This document shows positions 28,046-39,300 of a DNA stretch of 47,554 nt, one piece after another. Position 1 is the first letter of the stretch, and every line of letters begins with the position of its first letter. This DNA is from a virus: the IMG/VR virus record IMGVR_UViG_3300049595_003185, positions 1 through 47,554 of that record. The stretch is one strand, 5' to 3'. Under the pieces are notes generated by a model. That model saw only the letters and a program-made list of their open reading frames with translations. It was not told the DNA's origin and ran no database searches. The position numbers and the translations under genes are program-made.

Positions 28046-28339
28046 ATGCCTAAACGGAGGGGACGTGCAAAGCGCGTGCAGATCGACGGACATCGCTGGA
28101 CGATACGCCTTCAGCGTCCCCCCGAGAAGGGGCCGTATGACGGCCTCTGCGTCAAGGACGACCGGACTATCTACCTTCATCCTGATGCCGTGAAAAGTCG
28201 GGGTATCGAATTGGTATGCCACGAGCTGATCCACGCCCGTCTCTTCGATATCGACGAGGAGGCAGTCGAGGAAATCGGCCGCCTCTGCGGGGAAGTCTGC
28301 GCTTGGGTGGCCAAACACAACGACGGAGTCATTATATGA
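28046..28339 (+). CDS. Small HExxH metallopeptidase-like protein
   Basis: A 97-aa protein. A basic N-terminus (MPKRRGRAKRV), two strands, then DDRTIYLHPDA and a helix LVCHELIHARLFDIDEEAVE with the zinc motif H-E-L-I-H at about residues 61-65 and a following acidic helix. The layout matches minimal SprT/ImmA-like gluzincins. It could cleave a repressor or host protein. The start ATG 28046 follows TAATAACCTCGCTACCTTGCCGA. The stop overlaps the next gene. Confidence 0.65.
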   Translation: MPKRRGRAKRVQIDGHRWTIRLQRPPEKGPYDGLCVKDDRTIYLHPDAVKSRGIELVCHELIHARLFDIDEEAVEEIGRLCGEVCAWVAKHNDGVII

Positions 28340-28614
28340 ACAAGGAACAATTATGGAGTTTTCTCATCCAGCACAATCCAAGGCTGGTGGAAGACCCACA
28401 CTTCACTGCGGACAGCATCCGCCGCTTTTTTGAGATCGTGTGGAACGCGGCTTACCACGCGGCTTCCCGAGATTGGAATAACCGCGAGCGGGAAATATCC
28501 GGCGCCGACGAAGAGGAACAGGAGTTCCTCGAGATGATGGGGGTGCTGGCCGGCATGGCGGAAGAAATCAAAAAGAAAATCTCCGATGATCAGAAAAAAA
28601 AGAACAAGGAATAA
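28336..28614 (+). CDS. Hypothetical helical protein, 92 aa
   Basis: Not assigned. It begins MNKEQLWSFLIQHNPRLVED, then PHFTADSIRRFFEIVWNAAY, and ends in a long acidic and then Lys-rich helix (EEEQEFLEMMGVLAGMAEEI, KKKISDDQKKKNKE). Small phage proteins of this style often sit beside packaging genes. ATGA-coupled to the metallopeptidase gene. Confidence 0.55.
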   Translation: MNKEQLWSFLIQHNPRLVEDPHFTADSIRRFFEIVWNAAYHAASRDWNNREREISGADEEEQEFLEMMGVLAGMAEEIKKKISDDQKKKNKE

Positions 28615-28624
28615 CGATCCAGCC

Positions 28625-28828
28625 ATGAGCGATGGGGCGACAGCCCACCGCAAGTGGTTCATCGAAATCTACGGGCAGATTTGCAACCACTATGACCAGC
28701 ACCGTCTGGTTCTGGAAGCCCTTGACGGGGGCAACGTAGAACGCGCTGCGGAGCTGATCGAAACCCTCGTCGAGGAATACGAGGACGATGTCCGCAAGCT
28801 CACTGCGAACAGGATCCTTCCAGTTTGA
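28625..28828 (+). CDS. Hypothetical helical protein, 67 aa
   Basis: MSDGATAHRKWFIEIYGQIC then NHYDQHRLVLEALDGGNVER and a helix AAELIETLVEEYEDDVRKLT. A small all-alpha protein, acidic at the end. The stop overlaps the start of the next gene (TGATG). No known motif. Confidence 0.55.
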   Translation: MSDGATAHRKWFIEIYGQICNHYDQHRLVLEALDGGNVERAAELIETLVEEYEDDVRKLTANRILPV

Positions 28829-29337
28829 TGCACCGAGTCGAAGCAGATTGGTCGGCCATCCGGCTCGGTTACCTTGCGGGCAATACGTTTCGCGAGCTGG
28901 CCGAGACTTATCAGGTCAAAGAACCGACGATCAGGAGTCGGGCTTCTCGGGAGAAATGGCATCTCCCGCCCAAGCGTGTCTTGGCGAAGCCGGACGATTC
29001 CACCTTGGCGTTGCAACGCGCCCACGAACTCTGGCAACAGCGCAAAGAGCGGGTAAAAGAATCCGAATTCGTCATCTCTGACCGGATGCTACGCCACGCT
29101 GAGACGATGTCTGAAGACGCGCTCATCAATAAAGCCGACAAGATCAAGATCGCCGTGGATATCGGCCGTCGTTCGGTCGGCCTCGATACCGAGGAGAAGA
29201 AAGAGAACGCGGTGAATATCGCCATTCTGGGAGAGGTCGATGCCCGCTCCCTGGCCGCCATGTCCTACGATACTATCACCATTACGCCGGAACCGACGGC
29301 GCCGCCGGAGTCCGTTGCGTCTGGGGGCGAGACATGA
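28828..29337 (+). CDS. Helix-turn-helix protein, possible small terminase subunit
   Basis: A 169-aa protein. The N-terminal 45 residues form a helix-turn-helix (DWSAIRLGYLAGNTFRELAE, TYQVKEPTIRSRASREKW), common at the start of phage small terminases and gpNu1-type DNA-recognition proteins. A long helical middle (residues about 60-130) could oligomerise; the Pro/Thr-rich end is probably a terminase-contact tail. The large terminase is not adjacent (3528, other strand), so the call is tentative; it could instead be a transcription regulator. Confidence 0.5.
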   Translation: MHRVEADWSAIRLGYLAGNTFRELAETYQVKEPTIRSRASREKWHLPPKRVLAKPDDSTLALQRAHELWQQRKERVKESEFVISDRMLRHAETMSEDALINKADKIKIAVDIGRRSVGLDTEEKKENAVNIAILGEVDARSLAAMSYDTITITPEPTAPPESVASGGET

Positions 29338-29489
29338 CCTTCTGGCCGCTCGTCATCACCACGATTTGCTACGTCGTCACCGCGATCGGTTTCTGGCGAG
29401 ACGGCAACGTCGGTCTCGCTTTTGCTTTTTTCGGCTACTCGCTGGCTAATCTGGGATTCCTCCACATCTGCGTATTTGGCCAGCCCTGA
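29334..29489 (+). CDS. Two-span small membrane protein, 51 aa
   Basis: MTFWPLVITTICYVVTAIGF, a short charged turn (WRDGNV), then GLAFAFFGYSLANLGFLHIC. Two hydrophobic helices joined by a polar loop. This resembles a short conserved phage membrane protein type often found near packaging genes. Holin function is possible but no endolysin is seen nearby. Start ATGA-coupled to the HTH gene. Confidence 0.55.
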   Translation: MTFWPLVITTICYVVTAIGFWRDGNVGLAFAFFGYSLANLGFLHICVFGQP

Positions 29490-29493
29490 AATT

Positions 29494-29802
29494 ATGGATA
29501 CACCTGAACCAACACCTGAAATCGAAGCACCCATGCACAGCCACGCCCTGAAGGCGGTGGCCAACTATCTGGGATCCAAGGCCGACGTGACCGAAAAGAT
29601 CGGGCTGTCGGAGGGAGACGCGCTACTTGAGCAACTTTTCTTCCAGCAAACGCTTCTTCTTAACGCGGTCAATTCCTCGGTGACCCTTTCCAACCAAGTC
29701 AATCGCGCGCTCCAGCGGGAGGTCGCGAAGATGCGGGGGGAAGAGCTTCCGGAGGAACCCGCGGAGGAATCCAAGATAATTATTCCAGATCGCTTCCATT
29801 GA
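29494..29802 (+). CDS. Hypothetical protein, 102 aa
   Basis: An acidic/Pro-rich N-terminus (MDTPEPTPEIEAPMHSH), then helices with polar/hydrophobic heptads: LKAVANYLGSKADVTEKIGL, DALLEQLFFQQTLLLNAVNS, SVTLSNQVNRALQREVAKMR. The tail is acidic. It is the last plus-strand gene; its final 23 nt overlap the end of the convergent cysteine-rich gene, so no terminator separates the two halves. Start ATG 29494 lies 4 nt after the membrane-protein stop. Confidence 0.55.
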   Translation: MDTPEPTPEIEAPMHSHALKAVANYLGSKADVTEKIGLSEGDALLEQLFFQQTLLLNAVNSSVTLSNQVNRALQREVAKMRGEELPEEPAEESKIIIPDRFH

Positions 29803-30373
29803 GCCAGCACCACGAGGGGAACTTGTAACCCTTGCTTACATCTTGGGCCACGTCTTGTGGCAGCCAGATCTTGGCTTTGAGCGAGCAGCCGCACACGCCG
29901 CACTGATTGAGGCGTGAGTCATGGGCCGTGGTGCGCGCACCGATCAGCTTGAAGAGCCAATCGGCTAACCCCTTACACCGCCAGCATCCGGAGACGGAAG
30001 TGTTCAGCGGGCAGGCGGCGCAGGTTTTTGCCCGGGCTTCGGCTGTTTCCTGGTCCGCCAGGCCCCGGCTTCCCAGAGCGTTGACCGCCGCCTGAATGAA
30101 ACGCTTCACGTCGTCCATCGTGAAGTGGGTCTTGAGGGCGTAGTCCCCGTCGAGGACGTGCGTGCAGTTGTCGCTGCCCGCCGGAAGTTGGGCGCAGACG
30201 AAATCCTCGATTTCGGATCTGGGGTCACCGACAGGGAGGCCGTTGGCCTTGCGGTGTTCGGTCACCTTTTGAACGACAACGCGCAGGGTCGAGGCGGAGA
30301 ATTCAAAGCCGGTCTCCGGCTGGATGTAGCGCCATCCGCCGGGCGGCATCACGCTCGGGTCTTTGACTATCAT
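29780..30373 (-). CDS. Cysteine-rich putative zinc-binding protein
   Basis: A 197-aa protein. The C-terminal half carries CAACPLNTSVSGCWRCKG and later NQCGVCGCSLKAKIWLP, a paired C-x2-C arrangement of about eight Cys typical of two zinc knuckles. More Cys occur in EDFVCAQL and PSWCWLNG. The N-terminus starts MIVKDPSVMPPGGWRYIQPE, a pattern I associate with small phage proteins of unknown role. It is the last gene of the right-hand leftward block, in strong contrast to the cysteine-free proteins before it. The start overlaps the giant gene's stop (ATGA). Confidence 0.65.
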   Translation of the reverse strand: MIVKDPSVMPPGGWRYIQPETGFEFSASTLRVVVQKVTEHRKANGLPVGDPRSEIEDFVCAQLPAGSDNCTHVLDGDYALKTHFTMDDVKRFIQAAVNALGSRGLADQETAEARAKTCAACPLNTSVSGCWRCKGLADWLFKLIGARTTAHDSRLNQCGVCGCSLKAKIWLPQDVAQDVSKGYKFPSWCWLNGSDLE

Positions 30374-33300
30374 ATCTGCTCGGCTTGCGCTTGGCGGATG
30401 GCCTCTTCCAGTTCGCGAAGCCGCTCGGGGCGCATGTCTTTGCGGGCTTCACCGCTCGGGTTGAACGGCTCGTAGATACCAGCTCTGGCTCGTTCAATGT
30501 CGTCGCGGGTCACGCCCATCGCCCGCAGGCGTTCGGTCGCCGCAGCATCGCTCAGTCCCAGACGGCGAATCGACTTGTAGACTTCGCGGAATCCGCGAGC
30601 CAGGCGGAGGTGGGCGATGTTCGCCCGCGTCCAGGCGTCGGTCACGTCCCCCGGATTGACTTCGCCGGAGTTCAGGGCCACGCGGTTGAAGAGCGCGGTG
30701 GCGTCGCGTTTGTTCCGGTTGAATTCCGACGCCTTAAATCCAAGGCTCTGGACGAGGTCGATCTGGTTGACGCGCTGCCCCGCCACCAAGGCCGACATCT
30801 CTTGGACTGGATCATACGAGCGACCGCTCTCGGTCACCGTGCCGGTGGCGCCCATGCCGATCCGATACACGCTGCGGGCCGTTCCAGGGACGAAGGCGTT
30901 GCCGACGTGGCGGCCGACCGCTTCGATGATGTTGTCGGTGGTGTCCTGCGGATTGTAGATCCGGCGGCCCGTGGCGTCGATGTTGCGGGCCACGTCCATG
31001 ACTGCTCCGGCAAAGAGCTGCTCGCTCATAAACGGATCGAGCAACTCGCGGCCGACGGAGACGGCGCCCTTGACGATGGCTTCCTGCGGGTCTTCGGCCC
31101 CGCTGATGGCGCGGAAGAAGGCTTTGACCGGCTTCTTGAAATACTCGTGCGGGTCGAGGAACGACACATCGACGAAGCTGATCTTGTTTCCGTTGCGTCC
31201 CAGAATAAGGAGCTGGTTGTTCTTCTGCCAATCGGGCAGGAACTTGCGGAGATCTTCCTCGTCTTCGGCGGAGAACCCGAACAAAGACATGAGCGTGCTG
31301 CCGACGATGGCTGGGGCCAGCATGGCGATCGACATACCGGCCACGCGGCGCATAGCCAGCTTGGTCAACTCGGCGTTTCCAGTGCGCCGCCCTTCTGTCC
31401 ACTCCTCGTGGGCCAGCCGGCCGGTGTTGATCAGCGTGCGGACGACCTCGGTGGTGAAGGTGATGAATGGGGCGATGACCAAACCGGGGCCGCGCTTGAG
31501 ATCCTGAACCCACTTGGGAGCTTGTGAATAAGTCCAGTAGATGTCCCTTGAGATCTTGGCCGCCTTGTCCTTGAGTGCGTCATCTGACATCTTCGGATAG
31601 ATCTTTCGGTAGTTGTCGATCTCGGCGAAGTAAACCATGCCGCGGAAAATGTTATCGCTCATGGTGTAGAGACCTTGGGCGAAGTCCCAGGTCCGTTTTA
31701 CCGGCTGGCGCACGAAGGCGTCGTATCTCTTTTCCCATTCGGTATCGGCCTGTTTGGCCGCCGAACCGAGTTTCGCGTAGCTGTCGACCAGATCATTGAT
31801 CATGTTGACCGAGACGGATTCGCCGAACACGCCGCGTTTGATCGCGTCTTCGATCTCCTCCCGCAGCTTGGTGCGGCCCTTGGCGTCATCGGGATAGCGA
31901 TTGCTGAAATCAACCCACGCCAGCTTGTGCGCTTTCTTGATCGGACCTGTGCCTCCGAAAATGTTTCCGGTCGAAATGTATTTGAGCCAGCCAGATTGGT
32001 AGTTGCGGCTCTGGCCCTGCGCCGAGGCGACGGTGGCCATCGCCATCGTGAACCCTGTGGCTTTGCCCATCAAATTAAGCGCAGCGGGAAGCTGCTGATC
32101 GACCAGCGGGAACATCTCATAGAGTCCGGCGACGACTTCCGGCATCCCGTAGACGCCGTCCATCGGGGCCAGCTTCTCGTTGCCCTGCGCCGCGATCTTG
32201 ACGAATCCGGGAGGGATGTCGTCTTCGGGCAGGCTGTTCTGGTATTCCCGTGCATCGTCGAAATTGTCCGAGCGGAAGAGCTCCTCGCCGTTCTTGGTCA
32301 CGACATACTCGTCGCCGAACTGCGTGATCTTCGGTGCCTCGTAGAACCACCCCTCGGACAGCCCGAGTGTCTTCAGGTCGTTGAGGAAGATCTGGTTGTG
32401 GATCAGGCTCGAGACTTTCAGGACAGTCTTGCCGTAGCTGGTTTCAGGGTCGTCATAGACTCCCAGAAGCGCCTGGATTTCCGGCTCGATGTTGCCGCGC
32501 CGCTTGAGAATGCCCAAGTCTTTCTGCCCCATAATCCGCCCAGAGAGAATCTTCTTGGCCACCGGCTTGGCGTCGGCCAGCAAGCGGCTGATCTCAGCTT
32601 CTACCTGTGCCGCAGCGACGCTGGAATTAGCCATGCGCCGGGCTTCTTCGCGGGAAAGGACGCGCCCTTTCTCGGCCTCGTCGTCGCGCATCGCCTCGGC
32701 CTTGTCATTGACCAAACGCTGTCGGACGACGCGCCGGGCGTTGGCCATCACTTCGGGCATCTTGCGGACTTTCTCCTCCCATTCCGGATCGGTGAAGGCG
32801 CGGTAAACGCGGGTCAGATACATGCCGAGATTGGCATCGATCTCGAGGACGAGATCGTCGGTCAACAGACCTACTTTTTTGAGTGCAGCCGACAGCGACG
32901 CAATATGGTCGCTCATCTGGACGACTACCGAGCGCATCTCCTTGGGCAATGAAGCGCGGGCCGCATTCTGTTTCTCGCGGAAAGCCTCCTTGTTTTCACG
33001 GCGGTAGCGGTCTTCTAGAACTGAAGCGGCTTCGGGGTCGGTCAGCCGGACGACGCGGACGTTTTCCCGCTGTTCCGGAGTGAGCGGATTTTCGAGGCTG
33101 CCGATCGCCGTGGTGATGACCTGCGGCTTGATCTGGAGTCCGTTGCGTGCGGCCTGTCGCATGAGCCCGCGCAGGTCGCGCAGGAGCTTGGTCGCCCGGC
33201 TGGCCTCGGCTTCCATCGCTCCGCGCTTCTGTTGGTCGAGGTCGGTGATGCGGCGATCCGAGGTCGGAGCCACGGCGGAGATGAGCTTGGGCAAAACGAA

Positions 33301-36300
33301 GGTTCCGCCGGTCGGCGTCTCGACCACTTGGTCTCTAAAGATCCGCGTCAGCGTGCCTCCCAGACTCAATTTGGCCGTGGGATCCGGCTCTTCGAGATAA
33401 TCGGTGTCGTCATCGACGGGTAGCACGACTCCAAAATCTGGCCGCTGATCCGGCGGGATGTCGGACTCTGGGTCGGGGACTCCAGAGGGCGTGCTGAATT
33501 GTTGGGCGTTCCATCGCTTGGCTCCCGTGGGTCGGTCCATGCGAAGGCCGCGAGCGAGGAAGTTCTCTTTGTTGCCTGTCTTCCAGTTTTTCCAGACAGT
33601 CGTGTTGTCTTTGGCCACCTGCGCCTCGCGCACCCACTTCGGCCCGTCACCGGTTTGGATTTGCCGCCACGGCCCCCAATTCAAACTGTCCACCGCCGCG
33701 TTGAAGTCGGCCTCGATTTCGGCGTCGGTCGGCTTCGGCTCCTCTTTCTTGGCCTTCGGAGGTTTTGGTTCGGCCTTTGGCTTCGGCGTGAGGCCAAAAC
33801 GCTGGGCGGTTGCCGCACCCTTTTGGTCGTCGACTTTGGTCTGCGCCTTGGCCTGTTCGCGTTCGGCTTTTTTCTGATCTCGTTCCCGCTGTTTCGCGGC
33901 GGCCTTCTCGGCGTCGGCGATGGCGGCATCGGATTTCTTGCGGTCTTCTAGTTCGGCGCGGAGCTGGGCCGCCGCCTCGGTGTTTCCCCTCGCCTCGTTC
34001 TGGGCGATGAGCTCTTCGTATTCGGCGGCTGTGAAGAGGAAGTCGCGACGCGGTTGTTTGCGGCGCACGCCCTGAATCTGCACCGCACGCAGAGCCGCTC
34101 CCAGTTCCGCTCGACGGGCGTCCGAAGCCTGGCGCTCTGCACTCGGAGTGCCGAAGACAGGTTCATTTGGGTCGGGCAACTGAGCGATCAGGCCGGAAAT
34201 CTCGCGTTCGACGTTCTGACTTGTGGCTAACGCGGCCTGCTCTTCGGCGTTCGGGCTGGTCAACTGCGTCAGTCCGAGCTGCCGTGCGGCGTTGGCGCGG
34301 GTGACATAATACAGAGTCACGGGATCCACGTCGGGCAGCTCGACGTTGTTCTGGCGGGCGGCATTGAAGGCGGCCACGAATTCCTGCTCGGTGACGGCCA
34401 GCGCCATGCGGGCCAGCGCATCGTCGCGGTTTACTTGCTGCTCTTCCGCCTGCTCGTCAGTTAATTCAGGCTGTTCTTCGTTTGCTGTCGTCCGTTGGCC
34501 GGTTGTTCCCGTTCCGGTTGTTCCGGTCGGGGTCTCCACTTTGGTCTCGGTCGTGGTAGCTGGAGCTGGAGCTGGAGCTGGAGTTGGTGTTCTCGACAAA
34601 TCCGGCAAGTTGGCTCTGGGAGCGCGGGTCGGCGTGCGGCCACGAGCTAGTTCGGCTTCTCGGGCGGCCCCTTTCTTGGCGGCCTCGGCACGCAGGGTAG
34701 AGAACTCTTGGGCTAGTGCGTTGCGGTCGGCGGAGGTTCCGGCCAAGTTGCGGGCCTCGAGCTGATCTCGGATGAAACGCTCCTGCAAGAGAGCGGCGTC
34801 CAGCTCGTCCACCAAAGCGTTCTTGATGATCTGCGGCGCGGTGAACTTTGAGGTCGGCCCGCTGAAGCCCACATTGTATTCCTTGTCGGGGTTACCGAGG
34901 CTCGCGTAAGTGAGCATGTAAGAGTCGGTGAAAGCGCGGGCCAGCGGCGAGTCGGGCGCCATCTTCACTCCAGCCTCCAGCTCTGCCACCGAATTCCAAA
35001 GATCGCGCAACGCTCCAGTGAACTGCGCCTGTGTCCCGTCGCCCTTGGCAAATCCCAGATCGGCGAGCAGCTTGAAGACCGCCGGATTGCCCGTGGCCTC
35101 GATGATGAACTCCTGCAAATTGGTCAGCGCACGAAGCGTCTGGTTGGCCTCTTGTCCGGAAATCTCCACGAGCTGGGCGTTGACCGCGTCGAATTCCCCG
35201 GCGATCCCCCGCTCCTTGGCTGCGGCCGTGACGGCGGCCCGGCGCATATTCTCCAGCCGCTCAAGGGCGGCGGTTTCGACGGGATTCAGGTTGATCTCCC
35301 CGTCGAGCTTGGCTCCTAGAACCACGTGTTCGTATTCGTGGATGAGCGTCGCCACCGAGCCGCCGGGCCGGTCATGGACGGCATTCAGGTTCAGATAGAT
35401 GGAAAACGCCCCCTCGCTGCCGATGTTCACGGCGCGTCCGCCCCACGGGACGACGTTGGACATTGCGATGTCTTGACGCACCGCTTCATAGATTTTCTCT
35501 TGTATCTCCAGCGCATCGGCTTTGCGCGAAGGCACCGGCACTTCCTGCCGCTGGCCGCCGATCTTGAAGATAAAGACGGGCTTTTTGTCCTTGGCCCCGA
35601 CTTTGACCCGTTTCTCGATTTCTTTCTCGGTGATCGGACGATCTGTGTAATTGCGCCCAAACGCCGCGATCTGCGTGGCTACGTTGTCGTCCCAGTCCAC
35701 CCGTGAGTTGAGCCGCGTCAATTCCTTGGCCAGCAGCCGCAACTGCTCGGGCATTTTGGGATCGTTGGCCGCCGTCTCGAGGAACTTTGTCGTTCCGGCA
35801 AAGGCGCGGGCCTCGGCCAATGCTCCGATGTTCTTGCGGAGGTTGGCCACCCGCTCGCGGTTGAGCTGTTGCTGCCGCGCCTCGGCGGCCATGCCGGTCA
35901 GGAGTTCAAAGCCGTTCTGGGAGGAAAGCAGGTCAGCCATCGGCTGCGGCGTCTGGGCAATGACATTGCCGCCGGCCGCCAAAGTCGTCTCCGCACCTTT
36001 GGCTTCGGTCTGGATCGCGCTGTAGATCCGGCCGATTTCCTCGTCCGGCAGGGCGTTGAGATCTTTGTCAGTGAACGCCTCGACGTAGAACCGCTCGGCC
36101 TGCGGCGCTAGACGGCGGACTTCTCCGGCTGAAAGACGACGTTGAACGCGTGGTCCCGCAGTTGGGCCATCGGCTGGTCGCGGAACACTTCCGGATCGTT
36201 CTGCATCAGGCTGCCCAGCACTTGGTAATCCCCTTGGAGCATCGAATCCAAGTTGGCCCCCAAGCGATTCGCTAACGGCGTCTGCTCGGGGGAGTTCGCT

Positions 36301-39300
36301 ATCTCCATAGCTACTAGGGTCGAGGCCAGTCCCGCTGACAGGGCTAGGGGCGACAGCGAAGCGGAGCCGGTTGTCTCGGCGCGCTTGGCTACTGCCTCGG
36401 AGTCCTGGCGCGGTGCCTCGGTCGAGGACGCCTGCTTCTCGGGTTGGAGTGGTTCGGAGTTGGATTGTTTCGGTTTCATTGGTCGGTTCTTGTCTCGGGG
36501 GAAGATTGGGGATGTCGCGGAGGTAATCGAAATGTTTTTCCGCGATAGCTCGGTCGGCCTCGCTAACGTCGTCGAGTTCGTTGAGGTCGGCGAGAGCTTC
36601 TTCAAATTGTTTTAGTCTCGCGCCGGTTTCGTCGCCATACCAGATGCGGCGTTTCTCTTTGTTGTAAGCCAATCCGGAAACTTTGTAGACGATGGCCGCT
36701 TCTTCCGGCGGAATTTGATTTCGGAGATAATCGGCCGCTTCTCGCACGATGACCATGCGTGGCGTGGTCCCAGAGCCCGAGCCAGTGAGCTTGGAAGCCG
36801 GGTCGGTTTTCACTGCATCCATCTGCGCTTGGAGATCCTGCGCTTCGGCTTGCGTCATCTGTGTCGGCTCTCCTTCGCGGGAGCCAAATATGTCAGGGTT
36901 GGTTCCGTATTGCGTGGATTGATCGACGCGATTGGCGCGGGCGGTTTCAGCCCGTTTGCGGGCGGCGTCTACCGCTTGGGTCGCGACAGTAAGCGGATTG
37001 AATCCTCTAGTTCCAGGAGTGCCTGCGTAAAAGTCGCCCAGCACGGCGACCATGTTTTCAAACAACCGGGCTTCGCGTTCAGTTTTGTTCTTGTCACCTT
37101 TGCCGAGCTTTTCCTGCACCCGCTTTTTCGCAGCCGCAAGATCGCTCTTTTTGATCGCACCTGTAGCGCGGGCCGCTCTCGCTCTGGCTTTGCGGCCGGG
37201 CGCACCGGCAGTCAGCGATTCGGTTTTGCTTTCAACAATGGCATGAAGACGCGTCCACAATCCGCGCAGTTGCGTCGGATCTAGCTGCCCGCGCTTCCCG
37301 CTCTTGGTCGTCACATCGCGGGTCGGCTTGCGGCGATACTCGTCGATAAGCTCCAGTGCTGCTTCCGGATTAGCGTCAAAGACCGCCTGCACATCCTCGT
37401 CGGGCACCCCGAGTGAAGCGGCCTCGAGCCGTGCGGCCAAACGATCTTCGGACGGGCTACGGCGCGCTTGGCTGGCCAATCGTTCACGGACGACCGCACC
37501 AAGTTCGGAGACAAACGCTTTGGCCAACCGCGCTTGTTCGGCCGGGTCAATCTGGGAAGGTGCGCCGCCACGCTGACGACGAGCGTCGAGGACACGGAGG
37601 AAACTAGAGATGGCCGAGTTGTAAGCCAAGTTTTGCGCTGTCCCGAGAACCTGCTCGTATTCGGTTTCGCCAAGTGGCTGCGACAAACCGCGCTGCGCGG
37701 CCATCATTATACGGTCCCGATTGGCATAGAAATTCGCATCGGGAAACACGCTGGTCATCATCCCGATGACTTCTCCGATCAGCACGCGATCGGCTTCAGG
37801 GAGATTTTGCAGGGCTTCCTGCATCTCCTGTGTTCTTTGTGCCTCAAGGGTTTGTGCGTCCAACCGCTTCCGTTCGGACTGCACGCTGCGTTCGGGGTCT
37901 GTCTGGTAAATTTTGGCGAACGAACCGGGGCCGCGCAGCTCGGAGAACTGCGCCGGGTTGTAGGATTTCAAGCCACGTTGAAACTCAAGGCGCTCCTTGG
38001 CCAGCTTGGCTTCGAGCGGTTCGACGCGGCTCTCGAGCTGCCGGACTTTTTCCTGCGCTTTCTGCAATTCTTGAACCGGCTTTTCATCTATAACGAAGTT
38101 GGACAGAGCCTTCTCGCGGTCGGCCAACTGCTTCTTCAACTGGCGTCGTTCCCGCTGGGCGGCAGCTTTGCGGCTGGCCGCCTCTTGTTTTTCCTGCGCC
38201 GTGACGGCCTTCGCTTGTTCGGTAAGTTTGCGGATTTCGGCATTGCGACGGTTGCGGGCGTTCTTCGATTCGCGCAGCCGCCCCTCCAGCGCGGTGCGCT
38301 GGGTCATCAACTGTGAAAGATCGCCCGACATCCGCGAGCGGTAAGCGACCGAGTTGGTGTCCTTGAGCGAAGCGGTGCGTTTCTTGGCCAGCTCCTCGTC
38401 GGTTTCGCGGATCTGCTTACGCAAGCGCATGTCGCTGCGGGCAGATTTGTCGTTCTCGTCGTTGAGTTCTTTTTGCCGCGCCGTAATTGCCTCGGTCTGG
38501 GAAGCCGGAGCCGGAGCATCGGCCTTGACGAGCAGGCCGCGCAGCTCGTTGATTTCACTCTCGAGGGCTTGGCGCTCCTCGCGGCGGCCGGTCACTCGGT
38601 TGGCGCGTTGCTGGAGAAGGTTCAAGCCCGATCGTTCACCACGGATTGCAGTCCGCAACAAGCGGCGCTCGTTTTCTTGGCGAGCCATCAGCGTGCCTTC
38701 CGCTTCGCGTTCTTTTGTTTGCAACTCACGCTCTTTGTCGCGCTCCTGTGGAGTCATCGGCGACCCGCTGGCAACCGCTTCAAGATCGTTCGGGTCTTGA
38801 GCCAATCCACCACGCACCGGCTTTGATCCCTGGGTGAAAGTATACGGCGCCTGCTTTCCGTCCGTCCCGCGCCACACGAGGGAGACGACAGTCGGCACAG
38901 CCGAACCCGTCGGCTTGCCTGTTGGGTCGAGCGGGACGCGCATGTCGATGTTCACATCGGGGTCGGCCCGCAAAATATTGAGCAGCTCCTCGGAGCCGAC
39001 GCGGCCTTCCATTTCCTGCACAGTTTCCGGAGTGATCGTGACTACGTGGCCCGTGTCCATGCTGCGGAGCATGTCTTTCTTGAGTCGGGTCAGGCTGGTG
39101 TTGAAATTCGCTTGGTTGCCCGCGACTTCTTTTTGCGCCCGCTCTGTTGCCCGCTCCCGAGCCATTTCCATCTCTTTCTGGATCTGGCGCTGGGATTTCT
39201 GGACGGGAACTGCCTCGCCTTGCGGCCCGGTGTAGAAATCACCGGACAGCACTTTGGCCTGCTCTTCTTGAAAAGCGCGGCTGTAGGCTTCATCAAAGTC

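Noticed and set aside
30385-31527. 380-codon open frame on the plus strand inside the giant gene
   Set aside because: It is antisense to the conserved LPD38-like C-terminus, rich in Arg/Val/Gly/His, and has no ribosome site; a GC-rich shadow.
31675-32952. 425-codon open frame on the plus strand inside the giant gene
   Set aside because: Antisense mirror of a clearly coding region, with biased composition and no family resemblance.
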